A stretch of 64,000 nucleotides of DNA, from positions 2,542,001 through 2,606,000 of the forward strand of contig VCCP01000002.1 of the NCBI GenBank assembly GCA_005765155.1, in the 5' to 3' direction. The position numbers and the translations under genes are program-made. Under the pieces are notes generated by a model. The model ran no database searches, was not told where the DNA came from, and saw only the letters and a program-made list of their open reading frames with translations. The stretch is from Zelopaecilomyces penicillatus (taxonomy: Eukaryota; Ascomycota; Sordariomycetes; Hypocreales; Pseudodiploosporaceae). Shown here piece after piece: positions 37,389 to 51,645 of this stretch (position 1 is its first letter; every line of letters begins with the position of its first letter).

Positions 37389-38869
37389 TCATAGTAGCAT
37401 GCGCCGAGGGTCCTCTATATACTCCTTGATTTTGACCAGAAACTGCACAGCTTCTCGTCCATCTAACAATCGATGGTCGTAAGTCAGAGCTAAATACATC
37501 ATCGGACGTATTTCAACTTTGCCATTGATGGCGATAGGGCGTTCTTTGATGGCATGAAGACCAAGAACCGCACTCTGAGGCAAATTAATAATGGGCGTCC
37601 CCATTAGAGATCCAAACACTCCGCCGTTACTAATTGTGAATGTTCCCCCAGCCATATCCTCAATCGTAAGCTTTCCATCTCGAGCCTGACCACGAATAAA
37701 TTGTGTTAGTCAAATCATAGAACAGGGATGGGGGGCTTTTGTCATAGGGAATCTACCTTTTTGCCCATGTTGGCAATCGCCTTCTCGATATCAATCATAT
37801 CCATTGACTCAACGTTGCGCACTACTGGCGTAACCAAGCCCTTCTCTGTGGCTACAGCAACGCTTACATCCACGTAATCGCGGTATACAATCGTGTCACC
37901 ACCGTTGGGGCCCTCAATTGAGGCATTGACAGCTGGCAGGTCCCTCATCGCCAAGACAGCGGCTCGTGAAAAGGCACTCATGAATCCCAGTTTCACATCA
38001 GTCTTCTTGAGTATCTCATCCTTGTACAGTCTACGGAACTCCATCATGTTGGACATGTCGACCTCGTTGAAGGTGGTCAATGCTGCGGCAGTGTTCTGAG
38101 ACTGTTTCAAACGCTCAGCAATACGAAGGCGCATCCGATTCATTTTTATCTGATTGATGTGTCAGCTGATGTGCAATGGGAGAATGACCGATACCTACAC
38201 GTCGCTCTTCCCGTGTTCCTGCCACGGGCCCGAAACCCAGGCCTTGTGTAGATTCCTGTTTTGGCTCCTTATTCGGTTTAGGTTCAAGTTCAATTTGACT
38301 AGCACCAGTCTTTTCCTGTAGCTCTGTTGCAGGTTCAGGCTTTTTCTCCTGCTCGGATGTCGTCTTTGTCTTAAGCTCCGGCTGATCGGGCAAGCTTTGT
38401 GGCTGCTGCTTCGCAGCCTCTGCATGATCGCCAGAGGGGGCATCACCAAGCTCAAGCCGGACGAGATTTTGGCCAACCGTAACAGTGTCATCCTCATTGA
38501 CTAGAAATTCTTTGATATAGCCGGCTTCAGGTGCATTTACTGCAACATCAATCTAGCATCAATTAGCATATATCATCATGCTCACTTCAGAGCGTAATGT
38601 CAAGCGTGACTAACCTTATCCGTCTCAATCGTGGCGAGCTCCTCATCCTGTTCAATATATTCTCCAATACCTTTTGAAAACTGCTTGAGAGTGCCTTCGG
38701 AGATGGATTCAGCCATCTGGGGAACTTTGACCACTCTATCTGCATAGTTCCGAATTATGTGCATCATTGTGGGGGGCAGTGGCACATAGTGGCGTGGTCG
38801 CAGAGAGGCCAATCGGCCAAATTTTGCCAAAGGCAATATCCGTCGTGACAATAGCATCGTGGTTGTCAT
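37389..38869 (-). CDS. KGD2: Dihydrolipoyllysine succinyltransferase, E2 of 2-oxoglutarate dehydrogenase, 4 exons
   Basis: Transfers the succinyl group to CoA in the mitochondrial 2-oxoglutarate dehydrogenase complex (TCA cycle). Exons are 38,615-38,869, 38,199-38,552, 37,757-38,149 and 37,389-37,685; introns are 62, 49 and 71 bp with GTTAGT/CTAG, GTAGGT/TCAG and GTAGAT/TCAG ends. The product is 432 aa. Order: basic mitochondrial presequence (about 1-42, MTTTMLLSRR start), lipoyl domain from VVKVPQMAESISEGT with the lipoylated Lys85 in ETDK, right at the first junction; a Lys/Glu/Gln/Pro-rich linker (about 130-195) without the E3-binding domain found in pyruvate dehydrogenase E2, as is normal for KGD2; then the catalytic domain from ERRIKMNRMRLRIAERLK to the end, with FTISNGGVFGS and the active-site HRLLDG (His405, Asp409). 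I place the start at 38,867-38,869; an in-frame upstream ATG would add 47 residues of non-targeting character with a TATAAAAG-like stretch inside, so it is more likely promoter or leader. Confidence 0.95.
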
Positions 38870-39060
38870 TGGGGACTGCCGTTGATGGTTATACAATGCG
38901 TATAAAAGGCAAAGTTGTGTGGAGAGACGGGACGGGACGAGGTTGTCACAATGGTTATAGGCTTGGAAAGGATCCTGCCTGTAAATTAAGATGATATTAT
39001 ATTTAAGCACGTGATAAAGATACCGCTCAGAATAATTAGATAAAAGCTTAAAATACTAAT
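38870..39060 (-). promoter_or_regulatory. Probable KGD2 promoter and 5' leader
   Basis: The last 190 bp of normal-composition DNA lie upstream of the KGD2 start and end abruptly in AT-only sequence near 39,000-39,060. A plus-strand TATAAAAGG near 38,901 is present, but in the wrong orientation for KGD2 use as a TATA box. The region can hold only a very short promoter unless the AT-rich DNA also contributes. Confidence 0.4.
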
Positions 39061-39102
39061 AAAATAATAATATTATAACTATTAAATAATTATGGTATTT
39101 AT

Positions 39103-39471
39103 AATAAATATAATAAATATAATAAATATAATAAATATAATAAATATAATAAATATAATAAATATAATAAATATAATAAATATAATAAATATAATAAATA
39201 TAATAAATATAATAAATATAATAAATATAATAAATATAATAAATATAATAAATATAATAAATATAATAAATATAATAAATATAATAAATATAATAAATAT
39301 AATAAATATAATAAATATAATAAATATAATAAATATAATAAATATAATAAATATAATAAATATAATAAATATAATAAATATAATAAATATAATAAATATA
39401 ATAAATATAATAAATATAATAAATATAATAAATATAATAAATATAATAAATATAATAAATATAATAAATAT
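39103..39471. repeat. Perfect minisatellite, 9-bp unit AATAAATAT, 41 copies
   Basis: The array is exactly 369 bp = 41 x 9 with no interruption that I can find. Read on the plus strand it gives an open frame of repeated Ile-Asn-Ile, which is a by-product of the 9-bp period and not a gene. It lies about 230 bp beyond the KGD2 start codon. Confidence 0.97.
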
Positions 39472-40728
39472 ATATATTAAATTTAATTTAAAGAATTAAA
39501 ATATAAAATCTTAAAATAATATATTAAATTTATTATATTTAATATAAAAAGGTTTAAATATTATAAAAACTGTTTATAAAAGCTATATATAGTTTATTAA
39601 ATTAATATTAAAGATATTTATTTAAAATAAAATCTTATATATATTTAAAGATCTTTTATTAATCCTTTAAATTCTTATTAAATAAAGTTTTAAATAATAA
39701 TTAATTAATATATTATTATATTTTATTATTTAATAGGTTAATAATAATAAGATTATTTCATTTTATAAAAGTATTAAACTTCAAGTCTTAAATATAATTA
39801 TATAATAATATTATATATTATTTTTATAAAAGAGATTAAATATAACCTTATAAATATATTATATATATATATATATAATACAATAAAATTATTATAAATT
39901 AAAAGCTTTAAATAAATATTATTAAAAGTAAATATAATTATTATTATAAATTTAAAGATTTATTAAAAAAGGATTTATAAGGTTATTTAAAGGCTTAAAA
40001 GCTTATTATTAATATAATTTATTATAAATAATATTAAATATTTTATAGGATTTAAAATAAAGAAGTTAAATAAAACTTATTAAGTTTATTAATAAATAAA
40101 AATAAAATAAATTAAATATAATATTAAATAAATATTAAAGAATAATTATTTAATTAATAATTATTCTTAATATATTTAAAATAGTTTTATTAATTTATAA
40201 ATTATTTAAAAGTTAAAAGATTATAATTAAGAATTATTATAAATTATTATAAATTATTATTATTTTATTATAAATTATTATTATTTTATTATATTAATTA
40301 TTATTAATTTATTATATTAATTATTATTAATTTATTATATTAATTATTATTAATTTATTATATAATTAATTTAAATTATAAATTATTTATTATAAAGTAT
40401 TAATTATTTTATATTATAGCTTGATTTTAAGATTAATTTATTAATATATATTATAATAACTAGATTATAATATCCTTTTTTAATTATTAATTTTAATTAA
40501 ATAATCCTTTTTTTTATCTTTATTAATATTTATTTAAATTAAATTAAATTATCTATAAGCTTTAATCTTATTTAAATTTTATTTTATTATAAAACTATTA
40601 TTCTTTTTCTATCTTTTAATTTTATTATTTAATTTAGTGTTTTATAGCTTTATTATTATTATATTTTTATTTTAAATTCTTTTTTTAATTTAAAATATAT
40701 TCTTTTATTTTTATTATTTTTATATTTG
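39472..40728. other. AT-rich degraded DNA with small tandem repeats
   Basis: No gene is present. It holds a short (TA)n run near 39,861-39,877 and a cluster of TTATTATAAATTATTA-type repeats at about 40,228-40,360. Composition is that of old RIP-mutated DNA, but no transposon family could be identified. Confidence 0.5.
40288..40356. repeat. Three perfect 23-bp tandem copies
   Basis: Units at 40,288-40,310, 40,311-40,333 and 40,334-40,356 are identical (each starts ATTATATTAATTATTATT). Confidence 0.85.
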
Positions 40729-40879
40729 TATTATAATTATTAAATTAAATTATTAAATATAGTATATATTATAATAATTAAATAATTAAGTTATTTATTT
40801 ATTTATTTGATTAAATTATTAATTAATTAAGATATTAAGTTAAATAAAAGAATAATGATATCCTTTTTTATATATAATA
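40729..40879 (+). repeat. 5' LTR of A3 (diverged)
   Basis: It starts TATTATAATTAT and ends TTTTTATATATAATA like the other A LTRs, and is followed by the same AATAATTATTTATAATAGTTA-type sequence. At 151 bp it is longer than the 133-bp LTRs because of small A/T expansions such as a TTTA run. Confidence 0.7.
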
Positions 40880-43570
40880 ATTAATAATAATTATTTATAA
40901 TAGTTATATAATCTTTATTATTAAAATAAATACTTAAAGATAAATAATAAAATATTAATTATTAAATATATTATTAATTTTATATAAATAAAGTTTAATA
41001 TAGAATTATTATCTTTAAAAAGGATATTAAAAGAGCTAAGATATTATTAAATACTATTAATTAATATATTTTAATTATTAAGATTTAAAGAAATCTATTA
41101 TTTAATTTCTTTTTAGATTAAATTAAAAAAATATTTATTTATTATTTATAGAAATAATATAAATAATACTTAAATCTAATATTAAATATAATCTCTTTAT
41201 TTATAATTAAAATTAAAATTAATAGAATATTTTTAATATCTTATTATTTTATTAATTAAAATAATCGATTAATTATTATTAAATATATAAAAAAACTATA
41301 TATAAATATAATATATTTATCTATTTCTATTAACTTTAAATAAATAAATAATAGTATTAAATGATTAAATTAAAATAAATAATTATAAATAGAATTTTTA
41401 AATAAAGCTATATTAATAATAAAGAAATTAATAATTAGATTTATATCTTTTAATTATATTAAATAATATTATTAATAATTATTTAAAAGACTTAATTAAA
41501 ATCTTCTTTTAATTAAAAGAATATTAAAGAGATTTATTATATTCTTTAATATTAATAAATAAGATATTTATTATATTAATTATATTATTTTTAAAGTATT
41601 ATTATAAATAATCTTATTTTTATTAAATAATAAGATTATATTATTATTTATATAAATTAATTTATTCTTTTTATTTTATAAAAATATAATTAATTATTAT
41701 AAAATATAAATTAAAAATATAATTAAAATATAATATGTCTTTATAATAAATCATTAAAATAAGGCCTTTTTAATAATATTAAATATAATATCTTTTATTA
41801 ATTTATTAAATAAATAATTAAAAATATAATATATAAAATAAATAATAAAATAAATATTTAATTATAATAAGAAATTATAAAAATATAATATAATAGATGA
41901 AGAATTTAAAGAATTAAAACATTTAACCTAAAATTAAAAAAGTTATTTAATAGATTAAATATAATATAAATTAAAAATAATATAATTTAAAGAAATATAA
42001 ACCTTATTATTAAAGGTATTTAAGATAATATAATTTATTTATCTTATATTAAGATAATATATATAAATCTTTTTTAATTATATTATAATAAAATATTATA
42101 TTAATAAATTAATATAATAATAAAATAATAATATTAGATTATAAAAAGATCTATTAATATATATATTATAATATTATAAAAGTAATTTAAAATAAATAAG
42201 ATAAATATTATTAAATAACTATTAATTATAAAATATTTAAAAGAAGATTATTATTAAGATATTAATATTAATAAATAAATATTAAAGCTATTTTAAATAA
42301 TTAAGATTATAGGCTTTAAAATAATTAATTAATAATTTAATTAAATTTATATTTATTTAAATTAATCCTTAAATAAATTGACTTTCTATTTATAGAAAAA
42401 TATAAATATAATAAAATACTTTAATTATATTTATAAAACATAATAAATATAATAAATAATATTAATTAAAATAAATATTTTTTAATATAATAATATTGAG
42501 ATATTATAAGATAAATAATATTAAATAAATTAAATTAATATATATATTTAATAAGATAAAGAATTAAATATATTATAATTAAAATAATTAATAAATTAAT
42601 TAATAAAAATAATAAAATAAGGATTTATAATAAATAAATTAAATCTTTATATTAAGCTAAAATATATATAATAGTTTTATTAAAATAAGATTATATAAAT
42701 AATTAATAAATTAAATAAATTAAAAGTTAAATATTCTTTTTATAATAAAGATTAAATAAATCCTTAATATTAATTAAAATATATATTTTTTTATAATAAA
42801 TAAAATTAATAAATATAAAATTTTTATTATATATTATAATTAAGATTTAATAATAATATATATTAAAGAAATAATTAATATTATTATTAAATTAAAGGAA
42901 ATATTTAATCTATTTAATATTAATAATAGATATTTAAATACTAAATATAAAATAATTATATATATAATTAAAATAAAAATAATAAAGATATTAATATTAA
43001 TATTAAAAATAAATATATTAAAAAATATAAATAATAATTAAATATAATTAAATATTAAATAATATTTAAGTTTATTATATATAATTTTAATAAATATTAT
43101 TATATCTTAAATAATATTAATAAATGTTTTTTTAATTATTTTTTTAAATTATTAATATTATTTATTTTAATAAAGGATTCTTTATTTTAATATATTCTTT
43201 TATTTAAATTCTTTATTTTATTATTTAAATATATAAATAATAAAGATAGAAATATATAAAAGGATTATTTAAAATATAATATATATTTTAAGATAAGATC
43301 TTTATTAACATATTATATATATAAATAATTTTATTATATTAAGAGAGAGTATATTTTATAAATTAATTATATTATTAAACTAATTAAATAAAATAAATAT
43401 AATAATTTATTTTAAATAAATATATTTATATAAAAGAAAATCTAGAAAAGATATATATCTTTATTTTTAATAAAATTGAATTATTAAAGTAAATTAAAAA
43501 TCTAAAGATTAAAAATTAATAAGATATAATTATTTAAAATTTAATATAAGATTTATATTAAGTAAAGTAA

Positions 43571-43672
43571 TAATAATTATTATAATTATTATAATTATTA
43601 TAATTAATATAATATATTTAAATATATTAATTAATATAATATATTTAAATATATTAATTAATAAAATTTAGC
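43571..43672. repeat. Short tandem repeats inside A3
   Basis: Four copies of a 10-bp ATTATAATT(A) unit are followed by two copies of a partly palindromic segment (TAATATAATATATTTAAATA) absent from the matching part of A2. They look like local expansions after insertion. Confidence 0.6.
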
Positions 43673-44028
43673 TTTAATAAAATTTATTAAATATAATCTT
43701 TTATAAAACAAATAAATTAAAATTAATATAAAAAATAATTAAATACTTTATAATTATTAATAAAATCAGATTTAATAAAAATATAATTTATATTTATTTT
43801 ATAATTAATATATAATAAATAAATAATTTAAAATTAAATATATTATTAAAAATAAATTTAATTAATAAAGATAATATTAATATTTTAATAATAAAAAAGA
43901 AATTAAAATTTAATATTATTTATAATATATTAATATCTTTTAAAATAAAAATAAAATATCAATTAATTTATTAAAAAATAATAATATTATAAAATATATT
44001 AATTTTATTAAGATTAAAAAAGAAAATC

Positions 44029-44161
44029 TATTATAATTATTTATATTAGATTATTAGAATAATTATCCCTTTATTCCTTTATCTTCTTAATCAGATTATT
44101 AAATAATTAATTAAATTATTAGATTAAATAAAAAATAAAATTATTCTTTTTATATATAATA
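44029..44161 (+). repeat. 5' LTR of A2
   Basis: 133 bp, boundaries TATTAT...ATAATA, preceded by the target duplication AAATC. Confidence 0.85.
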
Positions 44162-47100
44162 ATTTATAGCAATTATTTATAATAGTTATATAATCTTTAT
44201 CCCTATATAATAATCGCTTATAAATCTTATTTTATTTAAACTTAATTATCTAATAATTAAATCTATTAATAAATTTTTTTTTACTAAGATAATTATCTAG
44301 ATATAAATAATAAGATCCTAATTATTAAATATATTATTAAATTTACTTAAATAAAATATCTATATATATCTATTATTATTAAAAAAGATAATAACAAAGT
44401 TAAGAAACTATTAAAAGATATTATAATTATTTAAAATCTATTATCCTATTTTCTATTAAATTAAATAGAAAGGAAAAGTAAATTTATTTAGTATTTATAA
44501 AAATAATATAAATAATATTTAAAATCTAAATTAATTAATATAATTATTAATATAATACTATTAATAGCCTATTATCCTATTAATAATAATAAATTAATAA
44601 TTATTAATAAATTATTAAGAAATATATATTTAAATATAATATTATTATTTATTTTTATTAATTTTAGATAAATAAATAATAGTATTAAATTATTAAATTA
44701 AAATAGATAATTATAAATCAGATTTCTATATAAAATTATATTAATATTAAAGAAATCATTAAAGAATAAATTAATAATTAGATTTATATTTCTTAATTAA
44801 ATTAAATAATATTATTAATAATTATTAAAAAAATAAAATTAAAATCTTTTTTTAAATAAGAAAATATTAGAAAGATTTATTATATTATTTAATATTAATA
44901 AATAAAATATATATAATATTAATTATACTCTCTTTAGGATATTATTATAAATAGCCTTATTATTATTAGATAATTTTATATTATTATTATTATCTTTATT
45001 AATTAATCTATCTTTATTATTTTATTAAGAATTAATTATTTATCTTAAAATATAAAGGGATAATATAATTAAGATATAAAATATCTTTATAATAAATAAT
45101 TAAAAGGTTTTTTAATTATATTAAATATAATACCTTTTATTAATCTATTAAATAAATAATTTTAAATATTATTTAAATAAATAATTAAATATATAATAAA
45201 TAAATTAAATAATAAAATAAATAATTAATTATAAAAGATTATATAAATTTAATATAATAATTAAAAGATATAAAAGATTAAAATATTTAATCTTAGATTA
45301 GAAAAATCTTTTAATAGATTAAATATAATATAAATTAAAGGTAATACTATTTAAAGAAATATAAATCTTATTATTAAAAGTATTTAAGATAATATTATTT
45401 ATCTATCTTATATTAAAACTATTTATATAAATCTTTTTTAATTATTTTATAAAAAAATATTATATTAATAGATTAATATAATAATAGAATAATAATATTA
45501 GATTATTAAAAGATTTCTTAATATATAGATTATAATATTATAAAAATAATTTAAAATAGATAAAGTTAATATTATTAAATAATTATTAGTTATAAAATAT
45601 TCTAAAAAAGATTATTATTAAGATATTAATATTAAGAAATAGGTTTTAAAGCTGTTTTAAATAATGAAAATAATTAGATTTAAAGTAATTAATTAATAAT
45701 TAAATTAAATCTATATTTATTTAAATAAATCCTTTAATAAATTAATTTTTTATTTATAAAAAGATATAAGTTTAAATAAATACCTTAAATATATTTATAA
45801 AAAATAGTAAGTTTAATAAATAATATTTAATAAAATTAAATTATCTTTTAATATAGCTATATTAAAATATTATTAAATAAATAATATAAAATTAATAAAA
45901 TTAATATATATATTTAATAAATTAAATAATTAGGTATATTATAGATAGAATAATTAATATTCTAATTAATAAAGATAATAATTATAAAATCTATAATAAA
46001 TAAATTAAACCTTTATAATAAATTAAAATATATATAAAGGATTTATAAAAGTAAGATTATATAATTTTCTAATAAATTAAATAAATTAAAAATTATATAG
46101 ATTTTTTTATAATAGAGAATAGATAAACCCTTAAGGATAAATAGGATATATATTTTTATATAATAGATTAAATTAATAAAATAATTTTTATAAAGGATTA
46201 AATATAAGATTTAATAATAATATTTATTAATAAAATAATTAATATTATTATTAAAATAAAGAAAATATTTAATCTATCTAATATTAATAATAGATACTTA
46301 AATATTAAATATAAAATAATTATATTTATTATTAAAATAAAGATAATAAAGATATTAATATTAATATAATAGATAAAGGTATTAAAGGGTATAAATAATA
46401 ATTAAAGGCTATTAAATATTAAATAATATTTAAATTTATTATTTATAATTTTAATAAAAATAATTATATATTAAATAATATTAATAAAACCTTTTTTAAT
46501 TCTTTTTGTAATTTATTTTTAATATTTATAATAATAGAAAAGTTCTTATTTTAATAGATTCTATCTTTTAAATTATTTATTTTATTATTTAAATATACTA
46601 TTAATAAAGATAAAAATATATAAAAGGATTATCTAAAATATAATATATATTTTAAAATAAGATCTTTATTAATATATTATATATTTATAAGTAATTATAT
46701 AATATAAAGAAAAAAAATATTTAATAAATCCTATAAGCTATTATATTAGATAAAAACTTTTAATTAATAAAAAAGAAAAGAAAATTAAAACAAGATATTT
46801 CTCTATTTTTAATAAGATTAAATAATTAAAGCAAATCAAAAATCTAATAATAATAAATTAATAAGATATAACTATTTAAAGATTAAGATAAAATTTTTAT
46901 TAAATAAGATAATTATAATTATAATAATAGATTTAATATACTTAGATATATTAATTAATAAAGAATAATTTTAAAAAAAATTATTAAATATAATCTTCTA
47001 TAAAGTAGATAAATTAAAATTAATATAAGAAATAATTAAACTGTTAAAAATTATTAATTAAGCTAGATTTAATTTTTATATTATAAATTAAATTAATAAA

Positions 47101-50100
47101 AATTTAATATATATTTATTTTATAATTAATATTTAATTAATAAAGGATCTAAAATCTAATATATTATTAAAGATAAATTTTATTAATAAATATAATATTA
47201 ATATCTTAATTATAGAGAAGAAAGTAAAAATCTATATAACCTATAATATAATAATACCCTTTAAAATATAAATTATAAATTTATTAATTAAAGAGTTATA
47301 ATAATATAGAATATAATAATACTATTAAGATTAAAAGAATAGATATTAATAAATTATATTTATTTTAATTATTATAATTTATATTTTATAAAAAGAATAT
47401 ACTATTTTATATTAAAAGATATAATTATAATAAATTATATATATATAATAAATATACCTAATATACTATTAATAATCAGCTAGATTATAATAATAAATAA
47501 TATAAATAAGCTAATAAATTACTAATATAAATAAAAACTAGAATATTTAAATAATTATAATAGATATAAATACTATATAGTATTATAGGAAGATATTAAT
47601 ATAATAATAAGCTATATAAAGGTAATAAATAGTAAATTTGATTTATTTAATAAAATAATTAAAGTATTAAACTTACCTTTAAAGGTACTATAAGAATAAA
47701 TTAAATTATATTTAATAAATAAAAATAATATTAAAAACCTAAAAAAGGATTTATTATAAAACCAACTAAATTAAAAGAAATCAAGATTAAATAAAGAGTT
47801 TATATATATATTATAAATCCTATAAAAGTAAAGGTAATTATAAAATTAATTAAAGCCTATAATATATAATATAATTAAGGGATTATTTTAATAGATAATA
47901 AAAATAAAATAAGAATTAATCTTATAAAAGGCTAATAAAAGGAAAAACTAATAATAAAACTATATCTATTAAGGGCTAAAGATAAGAAATTTCTTAAAAA
48001 TATAATAAATAAGCTTTATAAATAAGGATATATAAATTAAATAAGAAAACTAATATTTTTTAATTATCTTATTTTTATTATTTAATAATAGATTAAAGAA
48101 AAATAAAAAGGTAAAATAATTATAAATCTAAGATAATTAAATAAAATTATAATATTAAATATTTATTCTATTCCTTTATAAAAAAAGATAATTTTATCTT
48201 TAAAAGAGAAGAAATATATATTAATATTAAATATATTAATATTTTTCTATTAATTATTAATATATAATAAATATAAAAATAGGATAATTATTATTAATTT
48301 ATAAGGATTAGAAATATTTTATATAATATTAATAAGATTTAAAAATAATCTAGCTTTTATATAATAATTTATAGATTAAAGATTATATTCTTATAAAGAT
48401 TTTATTAGAGTATATATTAATAATATAATTATATTTAATAATATCTTTAACAAATATTATAATTATCTATATATAATATTAAAACTATTTAAAAGTTTAT
48501 AATTAATAATATTATTATTAAAATCCTTTTATATATATCTATTAATTAAATTATTTAATTTCTAAATTAATATATTTAAGATAAGTATAATAAAAGATAG
48601 AATAGATATATTAAAAAAATTAAAGATATTAATAATACTAGCTAATCTAGAAATTTATTTAGGAATAATTATCTTTTTATAATAATTTATCTTCAGATTC
48701 TAAATAAAAATAGAATTATTAAAAATTAAAAAAATAGTTTTATTAAAAAATTTAAGAAAAGAAGATTAAACTATTAAAATAATTAATAAGAAAATAAGAA
48801 TATTTAAAATTAAAAAATTAAACTTTAAATTAATAAAGTTAAAGAAAGAATCCTTTAAAATATTTTAGGATTATTTAATAAATAAAATAATACTATATTA
48901 CTATAACCTAATAAAACCAATCTTTTTTAAATTTAATATAAATAATTAAGGAATAAGTCTTTTTATATTTTATCTTAAAAATAATATATAAAATAATAAG
49001 AAAATACTAATTTAGTAAATATAATTAATTATATTTTTAAATAGATTATTAATAAAATCTGAAATAAGATATAAGCTAATCGAATTTAAGGTTAAATATC
49101 TAATATAATCTTATCAAAAACTAAGAATAATAATCTAATTATTAAATAAATTAATAATAATATTAATAGATTTTATAATAATAAAAGGAATAATTAATTA
49201 TATTAAAATATTAATATCAGATTTTATAAAAGTAAATTATTAATTAATAATAATATTTATTTATTTAAATTAATATAAACTAGATATTTATTATATCCTA
49301 AAAAAAATATTTTTTTATTTAATATATTATTATAACTTTTAATTATAGATAATAAGTATTATAAAAAAAAGAAATTTTATTAAAAAAAATAATAATAAAT
49401 AAATTTAATAATATTAAAAAGAAAGATATATATTATTTAATAATAATAATATTAATTAATAATAAACTAAAAAGAGAATTTATAAAAGGATATATTAAGA
49501 ATTATAAATTTATTAAAATAATTAAAGTATTAAAAGTATAAAGACTAGAAAAAGAAATTAATATAAAAAATATATTAATAAATATTAAATTATTTTTTAT
49601 AATAAATAATAAATTATTATATTAATTTAAATTAAATAATATAAGGAAACTATATATCCTATAAAACTATATAATAATAATATTAATAAAAGCCTATAAT
49701 TAAAACTTTTTTATAGGATTATATAAGATAAGTATAATATTAAAAGGTTTAATATTTTATTAAATAATAAAATAGATTAAATAATAGATATCCTATTATA
49801 AGATATACTTAAAAAAACTAATTAATTAAATAAAATTATTAAAAGAATTATAATTAATAATAACTCTATATAAATCTTTTTATATAATAGCTATTGATTT
49901 TATTATAGGATTTCTAAAAGAAATATTATAATTATTTTAAAAAATACTAGATTATAAGTATTTATTTAATATAATAATAATTATAATATATAAGTAAAAT
50001 AGAAAATTAATATTAATCCTAAAATTAGTTTATTATATTATTAAATAATAAGCTAATATATAATTAAGATTATTATTATTATATAATTAAGGAATTCTTA

Positions 50101-51645
50101 GGATTATAATTAATAATTAAAATATTAAATTTATTTTAGATTTTTAAAAGGGTTTTTTTAGGATATTAAAAATAAGATTTATTTTTAATATAATATATTA
50201 TCTATAGATTAATAGATTATTTAAAAGAAAAAACCAGATTATAGAATTAATATTTAAATATTATTTAATAATATTAAATATACTATAGATTAAGGTAATC
50301 CTAGTATTATAATTCTTATTAAATAATTTAATTAATAATCTTATAAAAAGATTATTAAATAAATTAAATAAATTAAATATAAGGTTTAAATCTATTAGAT
50401 TAATAGAATTATTATAAATAGATATTAATAAAATAAATATTAAAGTATAAGATATATTAAGATATCTATTTATAGATAAGGCTAATTATATTATAAATAT
50501 AATAATAGTATATATAAAATATATATATAATTAAAAGTATAAATCAATTAAATTTAAAATAAATAATAAGATATATTTAAAGCTATATAAGAGATATTAA
50601 TTATTAGGAAAACTATTATAGAAATAGTTATAATAGTAAATAAAATTATTTAAAGTAATTAAATAAGTAAGATTATTAATATATAAATTAGATTTATTTA
50701 TTTATTAAGGGATTTATTAAGTAATATTAATTATATATTTATATTTAAAACCTAAAGAGAATAATTTATTTAATAAAATATTAAATAAATAAATATAATT
50801 AATAAAAATTAAAGGATAAGATAAAGAATAAGAAATCTAGAAGATTATAAAAGGATAAATAAATAAAAAAGAAAGATATCTATAAATTAAATATATAATT
50901 AAATAAAAAGGTTTTAGATTAAAATATAATAAATAAAGAAAAAGAAAAGAGCTTATATAGATTATAATAAACTTAATTAAAAATTATAAATAAAAAACCC
51001 CTATTAAAGAATTATAGAAAATATATCTAATAAAAAAAGAATAAGAATAAAAAGAGATAAATAAGATATTAAAATTAAATTTATAGATATTATTATCTAG
51101 GAAAAAAATAAGAAATTTTTAAAAAGAAAGAGTAAGTATTATTAAAATAGAGAAAAAAAAACAGCTATAAAGATCAAATATCTAGTTATAAAAAATAATA
51201 AAGAACTTAAATCTTATAAAAATAAAAATAAACTAATTATTAAAAGAATTAAATTTAAAGATTTATTAAAAGATTTTAATATAATAGATTATTTAATATT
51301 ATTAATTAATAATAAAAGCTTTAGTCTTAAGGTAATAAATTATAAAATAATAAATATTTATTATATAAATTTATTAATTTATTATAATATTAATTATTTT
51401 ATAAGCCTGGATTTAAAAGAATTAAGAATATATTATTATATATTAATAATTAAAATATTCTATTATACTAGATTAAATTATTAGGATTATCTAAAATTAT
51501 TTAATATAATAATTATAAAGCTTAAATTAATTAAAGTCCTTTTTAAAAAAAAAGTAATAATTATAGAATAGATTAAAAAATATTAAAGAATAATTAAAGG
51601 AATTTAAAAATAAAATCTTAATTATAAATATTAATTAAATATTAT

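Noticed and set aside
38195..38497. Minus-strand 100-codon frame within KGD2
   Set aside because: Wrong frame over KGD2 exon 2, whose correct frame continues the lipoyl domain and linker.
39092..39499. 135-codon open frame of repeated Ile-Asn-Ile
   Set aside because: It is produced by the 9-bp AATAAATAT array, whose period is a multiple of three and contains no stop in that frame.
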